Source: Molanna angustata
Taxonomy: Eukaryota > Arthropoda > Insecta > Trichoptera > Molannidae
Direction: 5' to 3'
Length of the DNA stretch: 64,000 bases
Assembly: GCA_963576475.1 (NCBI GenBank)
Contig: OY754984.1
Span: 14,773,722 to 14,837,721 of the forward strand
In this document: in pieces, positions 10,301 to 20,906 of the stretch
Layout: each line of letters opens with the position of its first letter
Position numbering within the stretch: the stretch's first letter is position 1
Program-made: the position numbers and the translations under genes
The notes under the pieces: model-generated
The model's input: the letters and a program-made list of their open reading frames with translations, nothing else
What the model was told of the DNA's origin: nothing
Databases searched by the model: none

Positions 10301-13300
10301 ATACCTGTTGAGAGTCATGGAACGTATGAGGATGTATATGTACTTTTTACAAGGACATATTCATTCTTTTAAAGAAAAAAAAACATAATAAACTTATTCC
10401 TTACCCCTAGTGACAAAGCTGTTGATTATATTTTTCCTGCAACCAATTTACATTCAACTAAAATTATGAAAAAAATTAAATATAATTTTTTCATAATTTT
10501 AGTTGATTATGGGCCGGTATTACAGTCTCAGTTTAAGAGCTAAACTCAAGTTTTACAAAATTATAACGTATTACAGTGTCCGTTTAGTCCTAATCTTCCC
10601 TCAAATACGTCACTAAAACGACAAATATTTAACTCAACGTTTCTGGCTGATTAAGTACTTAACGGTGAGTCAACTTTCATTTGCTATGCAACGCGTGTAG
10701 TTTCAGTGTTCTATCACTAGAGGCGTTAGTTGTATCGACGGTGGCGCCACACAACAAAACAAACTGACAGCCATATTGAAATGAACATGGGCATTTAAAA
10801 GCATTATTTTGGTGAAAAAAATTAAATTTACCATGTTGGATAATAAAACAATAGTATTTCAAGTCGTAGCGTCCCGTTTTGTAGTTCGTATTATTTAAAA
10901 TTTGACAAGTAAACTATGTCTATAATTGAAGATTTAGTAACTGACATGTCATATTGCACTGTAATACGGAAATGGATTCAATCTCCCTTTAAAATTAATC
11001 TTGAGCTTAACAAACTCAATGAGTTGAGGGCCGACTGTAATACTGGGCCTATGGAGTCCTATCTTGAAGTGACAGTTTCAAACATTGAAAAAATTTGCAT
11101 TCAATTTATAAAATAACTCGCTCAGGCGAGTCGCTTTTATCATTAAAGACTAAACCTAAACGAACATTATAGGGTATACAATAAAATACGACAATGAAAT
11201 AATAGTATGATGTGCACGTTATTCTCCATTCCCCTTAATTTTTTAGTTAGGTTTTGATTATTTTTTGGTTGCTTTATAAATTGTTTGCAGGAAAAATGTC
11301 TTTTGAACACCTTTTTTCTTTTGAAGTCTTTTATATTTAATAAAAATGAATATGTCCTTGTTAAACAAGTACATATACATCTTCCTACGTTCCCTAAAAT
11401 AAGCAAATAAATGCTTGTGCTATAGGTGAACGAAATCGGTCGAGGCAGGATTCGAACTCGCATCCACTGGATTACTAGCCTAGGGCGCTAACCGCTCTGC
11501 CATCGACCCATCTAGTTTATTATGTGTTTGCATTATTGAACACATTTTTCAACATTTATTATTTACGTATGTATTAGTATTTATTCTACTTATTATTTTT
11601 TGTGTTGAAAATTTTTGCGTTTATTGTCAACTTTGACAGCCCATCCAATCTTGTTAACGTGAGCTGTTGTGCATTCTAAGGTTTAGTATGAAATCAGTGG
11701 TTCTTAATCTTTCCGAAGTTACAGTGCGCTTTTTATTCTAAGAAAAAATTGTGGACTTTTAATAATGAAATGCTTATAATTTATCTTTCTCTACGGTGTA
11801 AAGACATTGACTATAAGAGAGACAAAAAGGAGAATTGATACCTTTGAGATGTTTTATTGACAGAGAATGCTGCCAATAGCATGGACTGCTATACGAACCA
11901 ATGTCTCCATAATAAATGAATTGCAGATAAAGTATCGCTTGGCAACTATCTGCCTTTAGTGTCTCTTTCACTTTTTTCGAGACATTGCCAGAACGGCCCC
12001 AGATAACCTCGATGAGCTTGTCGTAATGGGAAGTGTGAAGAGTAGAATATCCAGAGGTCGTTCACCGACCCAATAGAGCGACCAGTAGCCTTTCTCTTGA
12101 AACTCGATCCCGATTCCAATTTCAAATTTACCTATCTGTCGAGGCGTAGGTACATTCAATTTTTTTTTTTTTTTTTTAAATGGATATGTCCTTGTTAAAC
12201 AAGTACATATACATCTTCCTACGTTCCCTAAAATAAGCATAAATGCTTGTGCTATAGGTGAACGAAATCGGTCGAGGCAGGATTCGAACTCGCTACCACT
12301 GGATTACTAACCCAGCGGGCTAACCGCTCTACCATCGACCCATCTAGTTATCGACTACTACTTAAACATACCTACCTACCGCACTATTCTCCGTTACAAA
12401 GGTAAGTTCTTTGCGAATCGGATTGGAAGTGGAGAGTAAGGCCGCTGGTCAAGTCCGCTACAGGATTTTCTATTACTGAAGCCCTTCATTATGCACAAGA
12501 CTGTCCTACATGGTGGCAGACCCTTGATTATAGATGCCATCCTCAGACATGGGGCCAAGGAGGAAGAGGAAGATAATTTAAAGGAAACGTTTTACAAATG
12601 TTAATGAAATATAAAATAAACACAAACTGGGAGATGGTATTTTACAAACATGTTGATGATTAGTTTCATCTACTGCAGACCGCCACTTTTTTTTTTTTTC
12701 AAAAAAATGAATATGTCCTTGTTAAACAAGTACATATACCTCTTCCAACATTCCCTAAATTAAGCTTAAATGCTTGACCTATAGGTGAACGAAATCGGTT
12801 GAGGCGTTGCAATCACTTGGAAAAATGTTTCTCTATTTCGGTCAGTATGGAGCTGCTCTTCAACAGTCTGAATACCAATCTGGGATTGAATATTTCGGAT
12901 CCAAAATTGTAAGATTAAATTTTGCATCAACCTTGGTGAATTTGAGGGATTGTGGTTCTTTATGGTTGGTTGGAAGATATTGCCATTTGGCAATAAGTCC
13001 GCCATTGTGCACATGTGCCCAAGAAGCTTTAAAATTAATTAAGAACATTTCATATATTTTGTCGGTGCTAAATTGTATTGTTATTAATTACAAATGATTT
13101 TTTGTCAAACAGAAAAGACGAACCAAACTGTCAAGTTGGACGCGTCGACCGTGGAGATTGAAGAGCGCGGAGTGAAGCTTCGTCTGACTGTTGTGGATAC
13201 GCCGGGTTACGGAGATGCCATCGACAATACAGATTGCTTTCAGGTAAAATTACTTAGATTGTTAATAATAACACATTAATATATTTGCGGAGTTCACGGT

Positions 13301-16300
13301 GAGACATGTGGAACTTCACGGCACATTTAAAAAACAGAGTCATTGGCATTGTATAGATTTTTCCACTTCACAAGCCCAAAGGTATGTGTTGGAATCTTTC
13401 TTACATATAAACGTAAACAAAGATGTCATTGGAACTGGGGATTAATAGAAAGAGTATTTTCTTAGTTGGTGAAGTAAATCGCCATATATTGGTGAGGTAA
13501 ATCACCAAATATTGATGAGGAAAATCACCAAATATTGGTGAGGTAAATCACCAAATATTGGTGAGGTAAATCACCAAATATTGGTGAGGTAAATCACCAA
13601 ATATTGGTGAGGTAAATCACCAAATATTGGTGAGGTAAATCACCAAATAATGAGTGCGAAAATACCGTCTAATCGGCAAGTTTTCATGGTTCTATTTTCT
13701 AATATTTGTGAAGTTTTTTTTTTCTATTTAATTTCACTCTTGTTTATTTTCCTTTTGTTATAACTAATGTTTTGTTGTTAAGTAAATTATTGGTAACCAT
13801 TGTTTGTTTAATAAATGTAATAAAAATAAATAGATAAAGCAGAAGCAGTTAGAAAACATATAAATAATAGTTTATTGTAATTATGTCACAGAGCGGTGAT
13901 AGCCTAGCGGTAAGGTTGTCGCCTCCGCGTGACGTGATGTGTGAGGTCGACGGTTCGAATCCGGGCGGGGCACGCACCTCTGAATTTTCAAAAAAATCTA
14001 TGTGCGGATTTATATCACTAGCTATGTGTAGCCATGATCCAATTTGTCTGGTTCCCCTTTCTAAGGGTTACGAAGGTCAGATGACAGTTTCAATGTAATA
14101 ACCAGACTCGCCAATTCCAGGGTCATGGTCAAAGCTTACCCCGATAGAAACGGGACAAAAGCGCTAAGAGAAAAAAAAATGTAATTATGTCACAATGTTA
14201 CTTAAAAAATTTAGGCATTTGGATAAAAATTTAAAAATTGTAGAAAAAAAATAGCTGTTCTGATATCGGCTTCGTTACAGTGAATTTTGGTTCAGTACAT
14301 TTTGTATGAAGGAAAATTTCATTACTTCGGTATTCATTATTCAGTGATTTCACCTGTATAATCTTTTGCTCTTTGAAACAAATTGTATTGAATAACTTAT
14401 TTATGGTTTATACAAAGTGAATTGTAATTAACAATATCTGTCTAGGACATATTTATTTATTTTTATTTTTTTTTATTTTAAAACTTTCTGAGCACAAGTG
14501 CACAATGGCGGGCTTATTGCCAAATGGCAATATCTTCCAACCATCTAATAAGTGGAAAATTATTTGTGATAATTTTAAAAATATAATCTAGCAATTATAG
14601 AACTATAATATTGAGTTTAATAACATTTTTGTTGTTGTTGCGTATTTCAGTCAATAATTCAGTACATTGACGACCAGTTTGAGCGCTTCCTAAGGGACGA
14701 GAGCGGACTTAACCGTAGGAACATTGTAGATAACAGGATTCATTGCTGTTTCTACTTCATTTCACCGTTTGGTCATGGGTAAGTGCACGTTTATCATAAT
14801 TTTATTTATGTGGACCTTTCACTTTCATTCACCATGGTGGTCCATGTTTAATTCATTCATCCATACCATCACAACATTTTCCACAATGGTTTAGTCAGCG
14901 ACAAGTGTGTGGATGTGCATTATCTTATAAGGGTTAGCGTTCACAAAGGCGCAGCGTACGGATCAGACGCAGCGCATTAGATAGATAGTTGTATTCTTTA
15001 TATAGGAATTCATGCCAACGCCATTGCTAAGCATGTGTATCCCCACACAACAGTCCCCTTCTCACTTAAAAGGTCAACACAATCATTGCTGAAATATTTG
15101 AGATGTTATTGTTGCCTGTTATATTTTCGATTACCCGGCTCTTACGGGACGCCTGAAAACGATGATATAGGAAAGAGTGGAAGCACTATTCTAATCCGGT
15201 GCCTCACAGTATGTATAATTCAGTTGCAAATTACCCTGATGAGGAAGCAGTCAGCTCCGAAACATGTGGAACATATTTACAAAACGTAGCTCCGAAACAT
15301 ATTTATAAAAAACGTGGTTTTTACAATGTTAGTGTTATTTTTGAAATAATTTAAAACATTTCTGTAATTGGCTTTGATATGTGTAATGTTTTTAAGCAAT
15401 TTATGTAATAGCTGTTGAGGTGAAATAAAATAAAATGTTATAAAAAAATATGCAAAATTCCATGTAATTAATAATTCCTATATTATTTGATGATATTGTA
15501 TCTTTTATAACTTTTTTGTTTAAAAAATTTATGTCCTTTTTTTTCAGATTAAAGCCGTTAGATATAGAATTCATGAAGCAACTTCACAATAAAGTAAATA
15601 TTGTTCCTGTCATAGCAAAGGCTGATGTCCTTACCAAGAAGGAAATACAACGACTCAAGGATAGGGTGAGTAATATTCCTTATACACTTCAACAAACATA
15701 ATTTATACTAAATATCATTATTTGCTGCGAAAGCAAACCAATCCAGGGCTACGTTCACAATGAACGTCGAGTTCACTTAGAGACGCTCTAAGACGTTCAT
15801 AATGACCGGAAACAGACGCTCAAAAGACACTCTGTGGCGTTCAGATTGAACGTCGAGTGTATGCACCAAACGCTTGGTAAAGCTGTCAGTTGAAAAAAGT
15901 GCTGACAGTTATAGTATCTATTGACTTCTATTTTATCTGTGGAATGATGACTTCTATTTGTTTCTGTGATATCTATTATGTCAGTTGACATTATTTATGA
16001 TGACAATATGTATTCCCAAAGAGGTTAATTTGTTAAAATATCATTCAACAATTTCCAATAAAAGGTCAGAGATCATTATTTACACCACTGCCCAATTGTT
16101 GTCTTTTGATGAAAATATAACCTAAAAAGAGACATGTACAACATTTGACATTTAAAACGCCCGATGCTGCGTTCACATCGAAATGCCGCTCGAAAACGTT
16201 CAGGAGATTGAAAACGTTCAGGGTATTGATATAAAAGTATATCAATACCAAACATTTTTACTACTTAAAAATATAAAAATACACGTTTTGTCAGATAAGG

Positions 16301-19300
16301 GGCATTTGAATTTTATTAGAAAGGATATCTCTCTTAAGCTGACACTCCCTGGATGTGAAATACTTCAGCAAAAGAGATGATATGATGCAAAGCATAACTA
16401 TAGCTTTCTCAGGAGGCATTAGAATTAGCAAATTGATCCTGCACAGCAGTGTATGAAATGATCTTTAAAAGTTGTATGCGAATGGTTTTGTTTTTGTTAG
16501 TCATTGACTGTTGTGCGGGGGCTACAACGGAAGCGTCCGTAGGTATAGGGTAGCCACAGATCTCTGCCGTCTCAAGAAATTATCAGGAACATGCAAAAAT
16601 AATTTCTTGATGATCAGAGCATTTTTAATACTAGACAGGCATTAAGTTGTCTACCTAGTATTAAATCGTATTTAACAAATACCTTACTGATGCTTGCTAA
16701 GTCCGCTAAAGGATCTTTAATTAGAGAATACCTTTGATCTTCCCAAGACATGGGGCAGAACATCCGAGTGATTGAGTGTTGCCACCATTCTCAGTCATGA
16801 AGGAGAAATAAAAAATAATTTGTTTGATATTGTTCTTTTGAATTAAATGATACATAATAACTGTTTCAATGTTTTCAGGTGATGAGTGAGATCGAAGCCA
16901 ACGGAATAAAAATATACCCCCTTCCCGATTGTGATAGTGATGAAGACGAGGAATACAAAGAACAGGTAATTTATAACAATCTATATTCATTATTATGAAA
17001 CACTTCTCACATATATGTTCTGGATGAGGAACGGCTACACATAATATTGGAGTTTTACCTACCATTAAAACTCTTATTATGTTGCCTTCCTCATCCAGAA
17101 CATATTCAATCTCTGCCTTGTGAGATAACAATACAAAATCAAAATGGTGTCCGAAGCCAACTGTCGGTGACAGACAAACCAACCAATCACGTAAGGGGAA
17201 GATGATGCTACAGTAAATGGCGGGAATAGCACGAATTTGAAGCAAATTGATCACCTCGACGAGAAAGGACAAGTCTCTCTCTCCCACATATATGTTCTGG
17301 ATGAGGAAGGCAACATAATAAGAGTTTTAATGGTAGGTAAAACTTTAATATTTTGTATACCAGTCTTACAGTTACTTAATTAAAAATTAATTTTCTATGA
17401 CGTTGAGAGCATTTTGAAAATTTTGACACATGAAATCACATAGAAGAAATAATACTTTATCTATGGAAAACTAATTAACTAAGCAAGTTAATTCACTTGA
17501 CATGGTCTATATATGAATAAACTCAGAATTCACAGTAGAATTTTACTTTATTTTTCCTTGTATCCCAAAAACCATGACAGCTAAAATGCTAAAAATTGGT
17601 AAAAATATTATAAAATTTAAAAATCTAAATTTTTTTTTAAGTACCAGAGTTACTCAAACATTTTTTTTTGACAAATTTATGTCTATATTTCCATTTTTTT
17701 TTAAATCACCAGACGCTGAAACATCTCAACTAGATAATTTAATTTTCTATTAAAAAAATAAATAGGAAGAAAAGACCTGCATGTTTTATATAGAAAACAA
17801 AATATCTTGAAATATTCAATAATTTGGATTTATGGGTTTATAGTTTGGTAGGTACATATTCTTCAACTATACGTAATATTGCCAAAGACAGTTGGACCTC
17901 ATGTGTTACATGCAACTATTGATATAATTTATTTATTTATTTTTTTTATCACACCATATTTATAATGACAACAATACATAAGTAGATTACTGCTGCCCAA
18001 CTAGGAATAGGATGTTCTAGGGCTAGCAGTTTACAATTTTTATTGACAATTATATGCAATTATGAACCAGGTGATTGTTCTCGTTCCACACTAAATAGGT
18101 ACACAATCTCAACTTTCTGCACTCACAATCATTACCTCAACAAACATATGGGCTCACACAAAACAGATCAACCAGGTCCTAATGTCCGCCATAGTACCTG
18201 TCATAAATCCAATCTCTGACGCGATTTTTATTTCAGAACCATAGAAAGAGACTAGTTAACTATGTTGGTGTAATTAATATGAATCACATGGTTCCCAAAT
18301 CAAATATTTTTATTTGTTACTCAAAGAGCATCATATTTTGAAGCTGATTTAACTTATATGTTCTTAATATACCATACGTCATGGAAATATGTAATGTGGT
18401 GTGTTATGATTTGCAGGTGAGGCAACTGAAGGAGGCTGTGCCATTTGCCGTATGCGGTGCCACTGCGATGCTGGAGGTGAAGGGCAAGAGAGTGAGAGGA
18501 CGCCTCTATCCCTGGGGTGTTGTAGAAGTGGAAAATCCAGAACACTGCGACTTTATCAAACTTAGGACTATGCTTATGTAAGTCCCACTAAAACTTTATT
18601 GTATTAGCGCTGTTTCATAATCATCTGAGGGAGCTGGTTTTAGTTTATTCCATAGAGTGATCTCATAGATTTTTTTTATAATATACTAGATGTAGTACTC
18701 CGTGCAAAAAGTGAGTCATGGAATATCGCGTGTTTGACGTTTTGGTTGGCAACATATATCAGTTTTCCTTACATTTCATCACATCCTAGATAACTGTTCT
18801 CTAAATCTTAATAAACAAAGTGTTTTTTTCGACAAATAAATCCGTAAACAATTCACATTAGTCGTTATTCTCTATAGAAAAACGATGTGGTCTGGAACCA
18901 AAACTTCAAAAATCCCCCGGAAAAATGCCTCACTTCGATTCATACAAAATTTGCTAACTACGACATCTAGTATATTATAATAAAAATATATGGGTGATCT
19001 TAGTTTAAACACTAGCAACCAAAAGGTTATCTGTTTCAACAGCGGGGTTATTTTTTTTTTTAACATGTAGAGGACACCAGTTATTAGGATTTGGGTCCAT
19101 TTTACTCTTCCGAAGAAGCGCACTACGTAGCGTTGGGAGGGGTTTGCAATCTAGAAAGAGTTATAAATTAGATTATATTAGGTTATAAATTAGAATAAAA
19201 AAAATAATTAGATTGATAAAAAAAGGGGATAACATTATAAATATGTAGTCAAATTTCAATCAGTAGTCACTGAAAATTTCGATAGAAGCATCCCTATATA

Positions 19301-20539
19301 AACTTAAAGCTGGGATAAAGAATGGTCAAGTGATATGGGGTGGAGGCGTGGACTCTCAAAGTTGATATTATAAACGGCATTGAAGCATTTGAAATATGGA
19401 TCCACCGCAGAATGCTGAGAATACCATGTACATGAGAATACTCTGAGGTACTACGCAGAGCCAACACCAACGGAAAATTATTTACCAATGTAAAGCTCCG
19501 TAAAGTGTCGTACTTCGGCCATATTCTAAGAGGTGAAAAATATACCATCCGTCAGCTTGTCATAAAGGGGAAGATCGAGGGTCGTAGAGGGGTCGGAAGA
19601 AGACAACCTTCCTGGCTTCGAAACATCCGGGAGAAGACCGGTATGAGATCTGTGAAGGAGCTGTTTCGCTCTGCTCAGGACAGGGAGGCTTTCTCTATGG
19701 TGGTCGTCAACTTTGTGGGGACCTGGCATGAGACGAGAAAAAGTAGAAGTCTCTAAAAGCCATTATAGAAATGATATTGGCATATATGGTTGTGAGGCAT
19801 TAGCACAGATAGTGAAGATGACTAAAATGCTTGATACTTTGAATGAAGAGTATGTGGACAAATGAGTACACAATGTATATCAGGCCCCTAATATCTTAAC
19901 TCAAACTACTGAGATTATGTTGGACTGGTCACAAATTAAGAATGTCAAACACATGCATCCCCAAGAGTAATGACGGTACACTACATCCAGGTGGAAGATG
20001 TGTAGGAAGACCCAGACTGAGTTCCATGACCCAAGTTTCCACTAATTAATATGTTTCTGTTAGCTGAATTGTCACAATAAGTTAAATGTATCAGGCAAAA
20101 TTATGGAAATTTTATGATATATATTTAATGTTGGAAAGATATGGACCATAATAGATTGTGTTTTGTTTCAGAACCCACATGCAAGACCTTCAAGAGGTGA
20201 CACAGGAAGTTCACTATGAGAACTATCGCTCTGAGAGGTTGGCCAAGGGTGTTCCTATGCCAAAGAGAAATGCGTTAGTACTATGTGTATTTGCACTTTA
20301 GAATTATTTTTTTGTTGTATTTTCTCTTACAAACAAACCATGTAGTTTCGTAATATTCATAGCAATCAAATGTATTTTCGTAATATTCAAAACTGTTTTT
20401 GAATTCCAGTTCCATTGACAGTGTGGACAGCGACAAGGCACTGCAAGAGAAGGAGGCGGAACTGCGTCGGATGCAAGAGATGCTGGACCAGATGCAGAAA
20501 CAGATCAGTCTGCAGAAGCAGCAGAGCGGACAGGCGTGA
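7376..20539 (+). CDS. Sep1: Septin, Sep1 / SEPT2 group, complete (9 coding exons)
   Basis: Coding exons: 7376-7399, 8802-8994, 13113-13243, 14651-14778, 15548-15665, 16879-16965, 18417-18577, 20172-20273, 20410-20539. Every junction is GT-AG and in phase, giving 1074 nt and 357 aa; Drosophila Sep1 is about the same length. Septins are GTP-binding proteins that assemble into hetero-oligomeric filaments at the cortex and cleavage furrow and support cytokinesis and cell polarity. Visible are the membrane-binding polybasic stretch (RKSVKKG, residues 29-35), the P-loop GESGLGKS (44-51), DTPG (101-104), AKAD (182-185), the septin unique element ([19 protein letters not shown] in exon 7), and a C-terminal coiled coil (about 325-357). 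The short first exon (MSSDSMKN) was chosen because its donor GTGAGT joins in phase to exon 2. Introns are filled with transposon debris, but no exon is damaged. Confidence 0.95.
9072..9445 (-). pseudogene. LINE RT C-terminal fragment in septin intron 2
   Basis: Minus-strand translation shows [19 protein letters not shown] and then [20 protein letters not shown] followed by [20 protein letters not shown], the tail of a Jockey/CR1-type LINE reverse transcriptase. At least one stop separates the pieces. It is too short and decayed to be active, and is antisense to the septin gene. Confidence 0.75.
10102..10380 (+). mobile_element. tRNA-derived SINE family A
   Basis: The 5' part has RNA polymerase III box A (TGGCAGAACGGTTAGCG) and box B (GTTCGAATCC) in tRNA spacing but no acceptor-stem pairing. 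The body reads ATTTCGTTCACCTATAG, ACAAGCATTTATGCTTAG and a tail GTACTTG...AAGGA.ATATTCATT. The last section is present twice (to about 10270 and again 10320-10375). Other copies: 11346-11512, 12163-12344, 12708-12805 (truncated), 25590-25672 (tail only), 53493-53656. Confidence 0.8.
10454..10505. repeat. Short AT-rich palindrome
   Basis: Two arms of at least 20 bp (CAACTAAAATTATGAAAAAA and its complement) are separated by about 10 bp. It directly abuts the left end of the TIR element at 10511. It could fold as a hairpin; its function is unknown. Confidence 0.75.
10511..11051. mobile_element. MITE-like TIR element, 541 bp
   Basis: The left end GGGCCGGTATTACAGTC is matched in inverted orientation by the right end near 11033-11051 (complement GGCCCAGTATTACAGTC). 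TTAAG and CTCAAG motifs follow each end. The internal 66-codon ORF (10916-11116) has no recognisable domain and crosses the right end, so it is not annotated as a gene. Superfamily uncertain; TIRs of this style occur in PIF/Harbinger-like elements. Confidence 0.55.
11346..11512 (-). mobile_element. SINE family A, minus orientation
   Basis: Full-length-looking copy in septin intron 2. On the minus strand the head GATGGGTCGATGGCAGAGCG is followed by box B GTTCGAATCC and the CACCTATAGCACAAGC body. Confidence 0.8.
11975..12575 (+). pseudogene. LINE 3' end fragment with a nested SINE
   Basis: Plus-strand frames read [16 protein letters not shown] and GRSPTQ before the SINE at 12163-12344, then [31 protein letters not shown] and a stop after it (about 12470-12575). 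These are hallmarks of the extreme C-terminus and end of RTE-like LINEs (ALR.AQDR..WR...DPQ.WG). The SINE splits the fragment and is therefore younger. Confidence 0.6.
12163..12344 (-). mobile_element. SINE family A, nested in a LINE fragment
   Basis: Minus-strand copy with the head ending at 12344 and a pure T run (its poly-A tail) at about 12160-12177. Boxes A and B are intact. It interrupts the LINE tail at 11975-12575. Confidence 0.8.
12708..12805 (-). mobile_element. SINE family A, 5'-truncated
   Basis: Contains only the body and tail of family A, breaking off at GAATCGG..GAGGC-type sequence just before box B, as expected for 5' truncation or later deletion. Confidence 0.7.
12950..13045 (-). 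repeat. Short repeat shared with 14495-14550
   Basis: The motif TGCACAATGGCGG.CTTATTGCCAAATGGCAATATCTTCCAACC occurs here on the minus strand and on the plus strand at 14503-14547. It is probably a LINE or SINE tail. The overlapping 96-codon ORF is not conserved. Confidence 0.5.
13475..13649. repeat. 23-bp tandem array of palindromic units
   Basis: About seven and a half near-identical copies of a 23-bp unit TTGGTGAGGTAAATCACCAA+ATA lie in septin intron 3. Each unit is self-complementary (TTGGTGA/TCACCAA), so both strands look alike. The first copy is the most diverged. Confidence 0.9.
13891..14179 (+). mobile_element. tRNA-derived SINE family B with perfect target duplication
   Basis: A 289-bp insert with box A (GATAGCCTAGCGGTAAGG) and box B (GGTTCGAATCC), ending GACAAAAGCGCTAAGAG plus an A run. 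It is flanked by identical 15-bp direct repeats TGTAATTATGTCACA at 13876-13890 and 14180-14194, the mark of LINE-driven retrotransposition. A fragment of the same 3' tail sits at 31003-31034. It lies in septin intron 3, sense to the gene. Confidence 0.9.
14828..15215 (+). repeat. Interspersed repeat P, copy 1
   Basis: The left part (TTCATTCATCCATACCATCA, GCGACAAGTGTGTGGATG) and right part (ATTTTCGATTACCCGGCTC, GGTGCCTCACAGTA) recur at 24168-24460 (minus), 26075-26290 and 54866-55700. The unit has no ORF. Class unknown; probably a non-autonomous element. Confidence 0.65.
15231..15330 (+). mobile_element. Penelope-type pLTR relic with degenerate hammerhead motif
   Basis: CTGATGA at 15236-15242, a potential stem-loop at 15243-15258 (GGA..GC / GCTCC) and GAAAC at 15259-15263 reproduce the core of the hammerhead-like sequences found in Penelope-like element repeats, followed by ATGT. 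The base after the final T is G, which is not permitted at the hammerhead cleavage position. A second CTCCGAAACAT string follows at 15290. No coding part is nearby. Confidence 0.4.
15745..16210. repeat. GTTCACA-rich repeat fragments in septin intron 5
   Basis: GCTACGTTCACAATGAACGT at 15748, TGGCGTTCAG at 15836 and GCTGCGTTCACATCG at 16170 look like parts of one or two decayed DNA elements whose ends start with G.GCGTTCACA (compare 14937). Boundaries are not resolvable. Confidence 0.35.
17031..17355. repeat. Foldback (inverted repeat) in septin intron 6
   Basis: The sequence from about 17052 to 17106 and that from 17289 to 17343 are reverse complements over about 55 bp without a mismatch (landmark TATGTTCTGGATGAGGAAGG), enclosing 182 bp. 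A third, diverged copy of the landmark stands at 17014-17032. This is the structure of a foldback MITE. The 188-codon minus-strand ORF here runs through the palindrome and exon 6 and is not a gene. Confidence 0.8.
18660..18994 (-). mobile_element. MITE family M, copy 1
   Basis: Bounded by inverted ends TATAATATACTAGATGT and complement. The whole element matches 21980-22289 in the opposite orientation over its full length, including GTGCAAAAAGTGAGTCATGG and the TTGGTTGGCAACATAT block. No ORF. It lies in septin intron 7. Confidence 0.8.
19285..19760 (+). pseudogene. LINE ORF2 C-terminal fragment
   Basis: Plus-strand translation reads [18 protein letters not shown], a stop, then [13 protein letters not shown] and [40 protein letters not shown] and a final [16 protein letters not shown]. 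This is the tail of an RTE/L1-like LINE polyprotein. Stops and a truncated start show it is dead. Located in septin intron 7. Confidence 0.75.
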
Positions 20540-20704
20540 CTCCTCACATCTGCCGTCCTACGTCTATCCCCCCGAGGCTAGCAAGCTCCGCTGTCGTACG
20601 GGGCGTGCATCTTTGTTTACTTTCAACGAGACCATTGTTTTTTTAAAACAGTATTTAATTTCTTTAAATCGACAAGGTAAAATATGTATAGTTTTTGTCG
20701 AACA
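20540..20704 (+). other. Probable septin 3' UTR start
   Basis: Sequence after the TGA (20537-20539) with no ORF. The dispersed repeat R5 begins about 165 bp after the stop and may be part of the transcript. I cannot fix the polyadenylation site; an AATAAA-like string appears near 21038. Confidence 0.4.
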
Positions 20705-20823
20705 TCTTGAGCCATTTCGCCGTGGAGGGGGGCGATTTGCACACGTACCAACCAAGCAAAAAGACACAAATTTGCGCTCTGCGTACCCGGAACATTAGCT
20801 CAAGTTGTTTTACGATAACTATA
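20705..20823 (+). repeat. Dispersed repeat R5, copy 2
   Basis: Closest full copy to copy 1, with GAGCCATTTCGCCGTGGAGG, the core GCAAAAAGACACAAATTT and the GATAACTATA end. Directly downstream of the septin stop codon. Confidence 0.75.
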
Positions 20824-20906
20824 ACTGCTTTATGGTATTCACCTTTGTTTATAATGTTTTCGAATCGTGTAACACATAAGTGTCGTTATATACCGATCAT
20901 AAACGT

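Noticed and set aside
13475..13649. CRISPR array
   Set aside because: Units are contiguous without unique spacers, in a eukaryotic intron; also true for 31545-31945 and 49326-49725.
16650..16790. Second RTE LINE tail (AAGTCCGCTAAAGGATC)
   Set aside because: Faint resemblance to 12450-12575 but too short and too diverged to support.
16721..17287. 188-codon minus-strand ORF
   Set aside because: It runs through septin exon 6 antisense and the foldback repeat; no domain.
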